Positions 1 to 6,871 of a stretch of DNA of 19,416 nucleotides are shown here, in pieces. Positions within the stretch are counted from its first letter, which is position 1, and every line of letters starts with the position of its first letter. Below the pieces are notes generated by a model. The model searched no databases. It had not been told where the DNA came from and saw nothing but the letters and a program-made list of their open reading frames with translations. Source of the stretch: an uncultured Flavobacteriaceae bacterium (GTDB lineage Bacteria > Bacteroidota > Bacteroidia > Flavobacteriales > Flavobacteriaceae); NCBI GenBank assembly GCA_945788155.1, contig CALZKX010000220.1, forward strand, positions 1 to 19,416, in the 5' to 3' direction. A program made the translations under genes and the position numbers.

Positions 1-60
1 AACCGCCTTAAATTGGTTGGATAAACTTACTAATGTTTTTTGAGCATTACGTAATATCAT
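1..60 (-). CDS. Start of a probable AAA_14/DUF4143-type ATPase, cut by the window edge
   Basis: An ATG at 58-60 on the minus strand opens a frame of 20 codons that runs off the left edge without a stop. The visible peptide, MILRNAQKTLVSLSNQFKAV, has the look of the segment that comes just before the Walker A loop in AAA_14/DUF4143 ATPases (M-I-x-R, a short helix, then F-K-hydrophobic). The complete ATPase at 1565-2695 begins in a comparable way (MIDRILEESIKNKLFKGKAI). No catalytic motif is visible here, so the family call rests on this short resemblance only. The gene lies directly downstream of the hairpin that closes ugd. It could also be an unrelated or broken reading frame. Confidence 0.4.
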   Translation of the reverse strand, partial: MILRNAQKTLVSLSNQFKAV

Positions 61-65
61 AACAC

Positions 66-110
66 AAATATAGACAATTTAGGAATCCAATTCCTAAATT
101 GTCTATATTT
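66..110 (-). terminator. 21-bp perfect inverted repeat after ugd, probable terminator
   Basis: Bases 66-86 and 90-110 are exact reverse complements of each other, separated by a 3-base loop (87-89). The right arm touches the last base of the ugd stop codon (110-112), so the hairpin starts the moment translation ends. The stem is AT-rich, with only four G-C pairs. On the minus strand it is followed by a modest U-rich stretch (AUAUUUGUGUU); on the plus strand by TAAAAATTTC. It most likely ends ugd transcription and separates it from the gene at 1-60. The lack of a clean U tract leaves some doubt about intrinsic termination. Confidence 0.6.
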
Positions 111-1414
111 TAAAAATTTCTTCCTATTGAACTATAATAAAACCCTTCACCTTGCATGTCTTCAATATCAAATAGATTTCTTCCATCAAAAATTACAGGT
201 TGTTTTAAACCATCTTTGAGCTTCTTAAAATCTGGTGTTCTAAATATACTCCATTCTGTACAAATAATAAGCGCATCCGCAGCATTAATAGTGTCATACA
301 TGTTTTGGTTATATGTAATTGTATTTCCAAATTTTCGTTTCACATTTGCCATAGCTTCAGGGTCAAAAACATTTATATTAGCTCCCTTACTTAATAATTC
401 TTCAATCATGTATAAGGCAGGTGCTTCTCTAATGTCATCTGTTTCAGGTTTAAACGCCAAACCCCAAATGGCGAAGGTTTTCCCCTTAATATTATTATTG
501 AAATAGCCTTCTATTCGAGGAATTAAAATAGTTTTCTGAACATCATTAACTTTAATTACAGCATTTAAAATATCAAAATTATATCCAATATCCTTCCCTG
601 ATTTATGCAATGCTTTTACATCTTTAGGGAAGCAAGATCCACCATAGCCTATCCCTGGAAATAAAAAGCGTTTTCCAATACGTGAGTCTGTTCCCATGCC
701 TATACGCACTTTATCGACATCGGCACCTACTTTTTCGCAAAAGTTGGCAATCTCGTTCATAAAGGTAATTTTAGTAGCCAAAAATGAATTGGCAGCATAC
801 TTCGTTAATTCTGCGCTGCGCTCATCCATCACGATAATTGGATTTCCTGAACGCACAAAAGGCTTATACAATTTTTTCATTACGTCGATAGCTCTTTGAG
901 ATTCAGACCCAATAACGATGCGTTCGGGTTTTAAAAAGTCATCTACCGCGAAGCCTTCTCTTAAAAACTCAGGATTAGATACGACATCAAAATCCACATT
1001 GGTTTCTTTAGAAATAACTGCAGCCACTTTATCGGCTGTTCCTACTGGAACCGTGCTTTTGTCAACAATTATTTTGTAAGACTTGATTTTCTTGCCAATC
1101 TCCTTTGCTACATTTAGTACAAAGGATAAATCTGCGGAGCCATCTTGATCTTCAGGTGTTGGCAGTGCTAAAAAGATAATGTCGCCATGGTCTAATCCTT
1201 CATCTAAACTCGTAGAGAATTTTAGGCGTCCTGCTTTTATATTTCTCTCGAATAATACATCCAAATGAGGTTCGTAAATCGGCACCACACCTTGTTGCAT
1301 TTGTTGCACTTTTTCTTTATTGATATCTATACAAAGTACCTCGTTGCCTGTTTCTGCCAAACAGGTTCCTGTAACTAAGCCTACGTAGCCAGTGCCTATA
1401 ACGGATATTTTCAT
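110..1414 (-). CDS. ugd: UDP-glucose 6-dehydrogenase
   Basis: This 434-residue cytosolic enzyme oxidises UDP-glucose twice with NAD+ to give UDP-glucuronate, a precursor for capsule and exopolysaccharide. The sequence shows the N-terminal Rossmann motif GTGYVG (residues 7-12), the conserved NPEFLREG block (147-154) and the catalytic loop GYGGSCFPKD with the nucleophilic Cys261. The length is normal for the family. UDP-ManNAc dehydrogenases (WecC type) are related, but the overall sequence reads as the glucose enzyme. The start at 1414 gives the standard MKISVIGTGYVGL beginning. The gene is separated from the polysaccharide operon by an ATPase gene and a dead ugd fragment. It has its own candidate promoter upstream and a hairpin at its stop, so it is probably its own transcription unit. 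Confidence 0.95.
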   Translation of the reverse strand: MKISVIGTGYVGLVTGTCLAETGNEVLCIDINKEKVQQMQQGVVPIYEPHLDVLFERNIKAGRLKFSTSLDEGLDHGDIIFLALPTPEDQDGSADLSFVLNVAKEIGKKIKSYKIIVDKSTVPVGTADKVAAVISKETNVDFDVVSNPEFLREGFAVDDFLKPERIVIGSESQRAIDVMKKLYKPFVRSGNPIIVMDERSAELTKYAANSFLATKITFMNEIANFCEKVGADVDKVRIGMGTDSRIGKRFLFPGIGYGGSCFPKDVKALHKSGKDIGYNFDILNAVIKVNDVQKTILIPRIEGYFNNNIKGKTFAIWGLAFKPETDDIREAPALYMIEELLSKGANINVFDPEAMANVKRKFGNTITYNQNMYDTINAADALIICTEWSIFRTPDFKKLKDGLKQPVIFDGRNLFDIEDMQGEGFYYSSIGRNF

Positions 1415-1526
1415 CTGTTTATATTTATTTTTTTAAATTGGTCAGATGCTACATTCATATAATCATTTTCGTTGTGTGACAAAAATTTAGTCATGGATGT
1501 TTCATTTTTTACTTTTAATTAGTATG

Positions 1527-1557
1527 CAAAAATAGTTTATTGCTTCATCTTTAACAA
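1527..1557 (-). promoter_or_regulatory. Candidate Bacteroidetes-type promoter for ugd
   Basis: On the minus strand TATTTTTG (1527-1534) matches the Bacteroidetes -7 consensus TAnnTTTG. A TTG at 1555-1557 sits 20 nt upstream as a possible -33 element. It lies in the 150-nt gap between the ATPase and ugd, about 110 nt before the ugd ATG. In such AT-rich DNA the match could be chance. Confidence 0.4.
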
Positions 1558-1564
1558 CCTATCC

Positions 1565-2695
1565 TTACAGGGTATTTAATATGAATTCTTCAAAATTATC
1601 AGGAGTAATTATTTTTGTAATGGCATTGGGATATGCTTTTGTAAATGTCTTTGAAATTTTCGCCCTTTTATGGCTACTCCATTTAAACTCATAGGCATAA
1701 ATCTTTCCATCACGTTCTTCAATATAATCTATTTCTTGTTGTGCTGTGGTTCTCCAAAAATATGAATTGACATAAATATTATGATATGCCAAATATTTTT
1801 TTCGTTCTCCTATAATAAAGTTTTCCCACAAAGCGCCTGTATCATTTCTTAATTCCATAGGATTATAATTTCCTATTACTGCGTTTCTAATGCCATTATC
1901 CACAAAATATATTTTACGTGTTTTCTTTAATTCAGTTCTTAAATTTCTACTAAACGTTCCTAAACGATAAATAATGAATGATTTCTCTAATAATTGAATA
2001 TAGCTTTCTACGGTTTCACTATTTAAACCTACTATTTTCCCTAATTCATTATAAGACACCTGATTCCCCGTTTGAAAAGCAAGCGCTTGTAGTAATTTTA
2101 TAATTTTATCCGATTTCTTAATTTTGTTCCAAATTAGAATGTCTTTAAACAGGTAGCTATCTGCCAATAATTTTAAAATATCTTTTTCCTCTCCTTGATT
2201 CACAACAACATCAGGGTAATAACCATAAACCATCCTGTGCTTTAGTAAGCTTATTTCGTCTAACAAATTGTGGTGACCCACCATTTCTTCAAATGACATA
2301 GGATACATTTGATACTCAAATTTCCGTCCAGTTAATGGTTCGTTTAAATCGTTTGATAAATCAAAAGCTGAAGACCCTGTTGCTATTAGTTGTACGTCCT
2401 TTAGTTCGTCTGTAATTATTTTAAGTTTTAAACCAATATCTTTTATGCTTTGAGCTTCATCAATAATAACCACATTGTGGTTTTTAATAATCGCTTTAAA
2501 TCGCGACGACGAAGGTGTTTCAAATAAGGTTTGTACTTCAAAGTTATCGGCATTCAGCCAAAGTGGATTTTTTAAATTTGTTGCTATGTTCTTTAATAAC
2601 GTTGTTTTCCCTACTTGGCGAGGCCCTAGAAGCACAATAGCTTTTCCTTTGAAAAGTTTGTTTTTTATGCTTTCTTCTAAAATCCTATCAATCAT
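1565..2695 (-). CDS. AAA_14/DUF4143-family ATPase
   Basis: A 376-residue ATP-binding protein with the architecture of the AAA_14 plus DUF4143 family. Walker A is GPRQVGKTT (residues 24-32), Walker B is VVIIDE (75-80), and an ATGSS sensor-like segment lies at 106-110. The C-terminal half carries an E291 ... D323 ... E336-x-K338 pattern that resembles a PD-(D/E)xK nuclease-like fold, as is often noted for DUF4143. A winged-helix-like region lies around 200-250. The physiological role of the family is not established, and no polysaccharide role is evident. The gene sits between a decayed ugd fragment and the intact ugd, which suggests an inserted accessory gene. The start at 2695 places Walker A at the usual distance from the N terminus. 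Confidence 0.85.
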   Translation of the reverse strand: MIDRILEESIKNKLFKGKAIVLLGPRQVGKTTLLKNIATNLKNPLWLNADNFEVQTLFETPSSSRFKAIIKNHNVVIIDEAQSIKDIGLKLKIITDELKDVQLIATGSSAFDLSNDLNEPLTGRKFEYQMYPMSFEEMVGHHNLLDEISLLKHRMVYGYYPDVVVNQGEEKDILKLLADSYLFKDILIWNKIKKSDKIIKLLQALAFQTGNQVSYNELGKIVGLNSETVESYIQLLEKSFIIYRLGTFSRNLRTELKKTRKIYFVDNGIRNAVIGNYNPMELRNDTGALWENFIIGERKKYLAYHNIYVNSYFWRTTAQQEIDYIEERDGKIYAYEFKWSSHKRAKISKTFTKAYPNAITKIITPDNFEEFILNTL

Positions 2696-2712
2696 TTTAA
2701 TACATTTTACCC

Positions 2713-2752
2713 ATTACAATCGTAAATATACTGTGTTTTTTTCTATTGTAAT
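2713..2752. repeat. Spaced inverted repeat upstream of the ATPase gene
   Basis: ATTACAAT (2713-2720) and its exact reverse complement ATTGTAAT (2745-2752) lie with centres 32 bp apart, about three helical turns. Both are followed on the plus strand by CG. The pair sits 18-57 nt upstream of the ATPase start, where an operator could be. A half-matching -7 box (TATATTTA) lies between the arms on the minus strand. The arms are short and AT-rich, so function is only a guess. Confidence 0.3.
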
Positions 2753-2825
2753 CGAAAATTACTATGATTTTTTTAGGTTATAATAAAAATGTATTAAAGA
2801 AAAAAGCATTTAAGATATTATACTA

Positions 2826-2998
2826 TGCTTTTCTTTTTGAAACAGAATGTCGAGATGTGGTTCATAAATGGGCTTCACTTTGTTGCATCTACTTTTCTTT
2901 AATCAATCTCTATACAAAGCACTCATATTTCCTGGTTCTGCCAAACAGGTTCCTGTGACTAAACCTACATAGCCTTTGCCTATAACTGCTATTTTTAT
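2826..2998 (-). pseudogene. Decayed 5' fragment of a second ugd gene
   Basis: Read on the minus strand from 2998, the DNA matches the start of the intact ugd. Over the first 68 bases I count nine differences, and the peptide reads IKIAVIGKGYVGLVTGTCLA. The start codon has become ATA (2996-2998). After about codon 24 the frame shifts and a TGA follows. The homology can be picked up again as PIYEPHLDILF around 2835-2870 and is lost near 2826, so only about the first 60 codons remain. Several differences are silent third-position changes (TAC/TAT, GGC/GGT, GTT/GTC). This suggests that the fragment comes from a ugd allele that diverged while functional, not from a very recent tandem copy. Confidence 0.85.
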
Positions 2999-3016
2999 TC
3001 ACAAACTTTTATGAGA

Positions 3017-3044
3017 CAAAAATAGGAAAGTATGTTTAAAACAA
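3017..3044 (-). promoter_or_regulatory. Candidate promoter in front of the ugd remnant
   Basis: On the minus strand TATTTTTG (3017-3024) matches TAnnTTTG, and TTG (3042-3044) lies 17 nt upstream. The -7 element is 18 nt from the lost ugd start, a sensible distance. It may be the original promoter of the dead ugd copy and could now feed the downstream ATPase gene. The same TATTTTTG octamer stands upstream of the intact ugd. Confidence 0.35.
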
Positions 3045-3067
3045 TCCCATTTATAATTGAATTGTTT
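3039..3067 (-). terminator. Weak stem-loop after the last operon gene
   Basis: AAACAAT (minus strand, 3067-3061) can pair with ATTGTTT (3045-3039) across a 15-nt loop, just after the stop codon of the gene ending at 3069. The stem is 7 bp, AT-rich and lacks a proper U tract, so it is at best a poor terminator. It also overlaps the candidate -33 element. Confidence 0.2.
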
Positions 3068-3068
3068 A

Positions 3069-4301
3069 TTAATAGGGTTTGAGCTTGGGCAAATAGTTGT
3101 TGTTTTCTATTAATAAGAGACAAAAAAATAAACAATAAAAAACAATTCCATATTGTCGAATTAAAAACGATTCTGAAATAAGCACTATTAACATAAGTAT
3201 TGTAAAGAGAAAAACACTATCTCTTTTTTTGCTGTAGAAAAGAGGCGAAAGCAACATTAAAAGTAAAAAAATAAACCCAATTAATCCTTCATCTATTATG
3301 GTTTGAAGGTACTGATTGTGAGCATTGAAGTTTCTCAAAAAAGCTCTCCGGAAATTGACTTTATAATATTGATTTAAAAGTACATCCTGTGATTTATTTA
3401 ATCCATAACCAAATACAGGAGAATCTTTTGATATTTCGAAAACATTTGACCAAACTTTAAGCCTAAATGAAGAACCTGAATAGGAAGATATGTTAGTGTT
3501 AAAGTTAACAATTCTATTTTTAAGTGTTGGAATACTAATAGTTAAAATTATACCAAAAAGTATGGTCGAAAAGAAAATTGATAATACTTTTTTTAACTTT
3601 TTTTTCTTATTTAGCATTATCTTAATAAAAATTATAGCAACAGTAGCAAGAATGACCGTTCTGGATGATAATAAAATAATTGCTAAAAATAAAATTATGC
3701 TAAAGAGCAAGTATTTCTTTCTAGTATCAATAGCATGGTCAAAATAATTATCCAAACAAAATATTAAGGCAAGCGCATAAAAAGAAGATAAATAAATGTG
3801 ATGAACTCCAAATAAATCTGTTAAAAAGTTATAAGTAATAAATATGTGATTTATGTTTTCTTCTAGAAAAAACATCCTCCATAGTCCATATAAAAAGCTC
3901 ATTGCAAAAGAAAATAATGCAGTAACTATAAATATTAACCGAACATTAAATGCTATTTGTTTATTAATTAAAATATCTCTGTTGTTTAAGATAATTATTG
4001 GAAATAAAAGAAACGGTAAATACTTTTCAATAACTAACACTTCATTAAGGCTCGAGGAAGTTGCACACAAAACCAAAAAGCTAACCAAAAAATGTGAAAC
4101 CATTAATAAGAATGGTTTTATAAAAAATAGATTTTTAAACTTAATTGCTTTATAATTAAACATATTTGGTAAAAGCGTAAAATAAAAAACAACTGTTGCA
4201 ATGGATACAAAAGCATTTCCAAAAAACAGAGACACAGTTAATAGATATAGTGCATACTCAAAATAGTTGCTTTGGATATTTTTTACCACTATTCTAAACA
4301 T
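3069..4301 (-). CDS. O-antigen ligase/polymerase family membrane protein (Wzy_C), second copy
   Basis: A 410-residue inner-membrane protein with many hydrophobic segments. Its C-terminal half has the Wzy_C (O-antigen ligase) signature: an SSRTVILA segment, then SSFRLKVWSNVFEISKDSP leading into VFGYGLN, then HNQYLQTIIDEGLIGF after the large periplasmic loop. Proteins of this family transfer undecaprenyl-linked glycan either to another repeat (polymerase) or to a final acceptor (ligase). The sequence alone does not tell these apart. It is the last gene of the operon. Its ATG lies 13 nt inside the preceding glycosyltransferase gene, which implies translational coupling. A separate Wzy-like protein (6872-8128) and another Wzy_C protein (5376-6863) are in the same operon. 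Confidence 0.8.
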   Translation of the reverse strand: MFRIVVKNIQSNYFEYALYLLTVSLFFGNAFVSIATVVFYFTLLPNMFNYKAIKFKNLFFIKPFLLMVSHFLVSFLVLCATSSSLNEVLVIEKYLPFLLFPIIILNNRDILINKQIAFNVRLIFIVTALFSFAMSFLYGLWRMFFLEENINHIFITYNFLTDLFGVHHIYLSSFYALALIFCLDNYFDHAIDTRKKYLLFSIILFLAIILLSSRTVILATVAIIFIKIMLNKKKKLKKVLSIFFSTILFGIILTISIPTLKNRIVNFNTNISSYSGSSFRLKVWSNVFEISKDSPVFGYGLNKSQDVLLNQYYKVNFRRAFLRNFNAHNQYLQTIIDEGLIGFIFLLLMLLSPLFYSKKRDSVFLFTILMLIVLISESFLIRQYGIVFYCLFFCLLLIENNNYLPKLKPY

Positions 4302-5374
4302 TTAAATAAGTATTGTTCATATTGGTTATTTATTCTATTCCAATCATATTTATTGATAATTTTTTCTTTATTATTTCTCAATATGTCTATATAATTGTTC
4401 TTGTTTTTTGTAATTAAATTGATAATGTCTTTTTCGTTTTCAAAAAAGAACGCATCTTCCTCAAGAATACTTTTATTAAAAATATTATTGTCTGCAATTA
4501 TTAATGCATTTGATGCCATAGCTTCTAATAAAGAAGGGTTAGTTCCTCCAACTGAATGACCATGGAAATATAAGTTAGAGAAATATCTCAAGTTGTTAAG
4601 ATGATTTTGATTGTAAATTCCTCCTAAAAAATTTATCCTTTTATCTTCTTTAAACTTCTTCTTTAAATATTCTCCATATTTTGTCCGATGTTTTCCAATA
4701 ACTAAAAAAGGATAGTTAATGCTACTCTTAGAAACTCCCTCTAAAATTGTTTCAATATTATTTTCGGGTTCAAGACGTGCAATTAGCATGTTATATTCAT
4801 TGGCAATTACATTGTAAATTCCTAATACTTCTTTTGTGGGTTTATCAAAAACTTTAGCACCATAGGCTATATATTCAGAGTGGATATTGTACTCCTCCTT
4901 TAGGTATAATTTAATTCCAATAGAATCTGAAATAAGATAATCACTAGATTTAACCGCAAGCTTTTCAGCATGTTTTAAAAACTTTCGAACTAGTTTCTTA
5001 TATTTTGATCTTTTCCACTCCAATCCATCCATGTTTGTGATAATCTTACTGTCCTTTGGCAACAACCAACCCCAAATAGAACTACTCGTATAGCCTAATT
5101 GTAATATTGCATCAAAACCCTGTTTTCTACTATGAGATATACAGTTTAAATCGTAGATAAATTGACCAACTGTCCCTATTTTATCTTCTGGGTCATATTT
5201 ATGAATTATGTTAACTCCTTTCCATTTCTTTTCTTGGTAAGGATGATTATGAGAGTTGTAAACATAAACCTGATGTTCTTTGTTAACCAAATACTCTGAG
5301 AGAGATTCTGAAAACTGCTCAAAACCTCCATGGTTATTTGGTATTCCACGAGTTCCCAATATAGCTATTTTCAT
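4289..5374 (-). CDS. DUF1972-type glycosyltransferase, candidate rhamnosyltransferase
   Basis: A 361-residue cytosolic GT-B glycosyltransferase. The N-terminal half begins MKIAILGTRGIPNNHGGFEQF, the hallmark of the DUF1972 domain, which continues to about residue 185. The C-terminal half has the GT4-like donor site: ARLEPENNIETIL (199-211) and HGHSVGGTNPSLLEAMAS (271-288), with Glu284 in the usual E-x7-E region. Characterised DUF1972 proteins of the WchF/Cps2T kind transfer L-rhamnose from dTDP-L-rhamnose to a lipid-linked acceptor. The operon makes that donor through rfbBACD, so a rhamnosyltransferase is the best guess; the exact linkage cannot be read. It begins 1 nt after the preceding gene's stop and overlaps the next gene by 13 nt. 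Confidence 0.8.
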   Translation of the reverse strand: MKIAILGTRGIPNNHGGFEQFSESLSEYLVNKEHQVYVYNSHNHPYQEKKWKGVNIIHKYDPEDKIGTVGQFIYDLNCISHSRKQGFDAILQLGYTSSSIWGWLLPKDSKIITNMDGLEWKRSKYKKLVRKFLKHAEKLAVKSSDYLISDSIGIKLYLKEEYNIHSEYIAYGAKVFDKPTKEVLGIYNVIANEYNMLIARLEPENNIETILEGVSKSSINYPFLVIGKHRTKYGEYLKKKFKEDKRINFLGGIYNQNHLNNLRYFSNLYFHGHSVGGTNPSLLEAMASNALIIADNNIFNKSILEEDAFFFENEKDIINLITKNKNNYIDILRNNKEKIINKYDWNRINNQYEQYLFKCLE

Positions 5375-5375
5375 T

Positions 5376-6863
5376 TTATTTAGTTAAGTTTTTACTTGAT
5401 GTGTTAAATTCAAAAATTGAAATCATAATAATAAGGACAAGAAACCCATATACTTGGTGTTTAAAAATTCCTGAATTAGTTATTCCTGCAAACATCATGA
5501 TAAAGTTGATTATAAACAAATATATTAATGGATCATCTTTTTCCATTGCTCTATTTTTTTTGAAAAAAACTAAAGGAATTAGGTAAACTAAAAAAAAGAG
5601 TGTCATTCCTTGTAAAATCCCATACTGCGACATAGCTGATAATAAATCGTTATGTGAGTCCATCACGTTGTTTTCTTTAGATCCAAAATCAGCCTTATGC
5701 TTGTTCCATTTTCCTGGGCCAATCCCAAAAATTGGGTTTTCTTTTATCATGTTGAAAGAAGTTTGGTAGTGATTTAAACGTAATATTAATGATTCGGTAA
5801 ATTTGTTCTTTTCAAGTAAAATTATTTTGTTTATTTCATTCTGATTGAAATCAATTCTTTCTATCTTAAAATTCTTTAAAGAGAGCCTATCATTTTTTTG
5901 CGCCAAAATTGTTCCTAAAAAAATCCCCAAAATTGTTAATCCAATCAACAAAGCTGTTGCTTTTTTGTTTTTTGATTTTACTTGAGCTTTAATATAAATA
6001 AGCCATTCTAAAACAATATAAAGACCAAATAAAAACAAGGCGCTTCTAGTTGTTGTTAAAAAAATGACTAAAACCATGAAAAACACTATTAATGAAAATT
6101 TAAAATTTATTTTGTCTCTAATTATCAAAAATGTAAAATAACAGGCTATTGCTGCAAAAATATTAGCAAACGTATTAACTCTTAGTGTCCCACTCATTAG
6201 CCTTGATGGGGTATTAAAAACATAAGAATATAATACTGATTCAATTACTAAAAACCCTACAGCAAACGATAACCCACAAAAAATAGGTTTTCTATGCTTT
6301 ATAATATCTGTGTTAAAAAACAAGAGCGCTAGTAGTAAAAAATACCTTAAGTGAAAAGAGTTTGCCATTATTAAGCTAACATCGTTTAAATTATTAGATT
6401 TTAAAACATTATATGATATAGACAACAGTGTTGATACAATAACAAATAAAATCAAAAAAAGCTTAAACTTATTTATTCCCTGCAGCACTTTCGTCTTAAT
6501 TGCTTTAGATTTATATTTTAATAATCCCACAATTAGAAAAATATCAACATGTGTTATCATTGGATAAAAAACTCGGTTTTTATCTATTGATGAACTAAAC
6601 AATATGCTTGGTAAGTAATTGTTTACGTTTGAAGGAAATGCCAATAGAATGAATATTAATAAAAAAGCATAATGCTTTAAAGATTTTAGACATACGTAAA
6701 GAGTTATAATATAAAATATAATAGAAACATTATCAATCAGGCTTAGTTTTGAAAATAAAATAAAATCCGCACTGTTTTTATTTAAAAAAAACAGTGAAAA
6801 TATAAAGGCATAAATTGTTATTAATACACCTATTAAAAAAAAGTAATATCGCTTTTTTAACAT
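5376..6863 (-). CDS. O-antigen ligase/polymerase family membrane protein (Wzy_C), first copy
   Basis: A 495-residue polytopic membrane protein. The Wzy_C features are TTTRSALFLFGLYI after the central membrane segments, a periplasmic stretch that ends in NPIFGIGPGKWN, and SHNDLLSAMSQYGILQGM before the last membrane helices. The conserved Arg of the TTTRSA segment and the HN motif correspond to residues that matter in WaaL-type ligases. Function is either glycan ligase or polymerase. Since a better Wzy candidate lies directly upstream (6872-8128), one of the two Wzy_C proteins may be the ligase that attaches the finished polymer to its acceptor. The gap to the upstream gene is 8 nt and to the downstream gene 1 nt. 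Confidence 0.8.
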   Translation of the reverse strand: MLKKRYYFFLIGVLITIYAFIFSLFFLNKNSADFILFSKLSLIDNVSIIFYIITLYVCLKSLKHYAFLLIFILLAFPSNVNNYLPSILFSSSIDKNRVFYPMITHVDIFLIVGLLKYKSKAIKTKVLQGINKFKLFLILFVIVSTLLSISYNVLKSNNLNDVSLIMANSFHLRYFLLLALLFFNTDIIKHRKPIFCGLSFAVGFLVIESVLYSYVFNTPSRLMSGTLRVNTFANIFAAIACYFTFLIIRDKINFKFSLIVFFMVLVIFLTTTRSALFLFGLYIVLEWLIYIKAQVKSKNKKATALLIGLTILGIFLGTILAQKNDRLSLKNFKIERIDFNQNEINKIILLEKNKFTESLILRLNHYQTSFNMIKENPIFGIGPGKWNKHKADFGSKENNVMDSHNDLLSAMSQYGILQGMTLFFLVYLIPLVFFKKNRAMEKDDPLIYLFIINFIMMFAGITNSGIFKHQVYGFLVLIIMISIFEFNTSSKNLTK

Positions 6864-6871
6864 AAAACGTC

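Noticed and set aside
65..72. TATATTTG (minus strand) as a -7 promoter box for the gene at 1-60
   Set aside because: It fits TAnnTTTG but lies only 4 nt from the ATG, no -33 element is at a good distance, and it is part of the hairpin stem.
156..506. Plus-strand 116-codon open frame inside ugd
   Set aside because: It is the opposite strand of a strongly conserved gene; its peptide shows no family motif.
1565..2695. The ATPase as an insertion sequence or transposase
   Set aside because: It has Walker motifs and a DUF4143-like C terminus but no transposase catalytic motif, and I found no terminal inverted repeats or target duplication around it.
2764..2958. Plus-strand 64-codon open frame in the gap after the operon
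   Set aside because: It is the antisense of the ugd remnant and has no recognisable protein features.
2696..3068. Small RNA or riboswitch in the 373-nt gap
   Set aside because: The gap is explained by the ugd remnant, a candidate promoter and a short inverted repeat; no conserved RNA fold was recognised.
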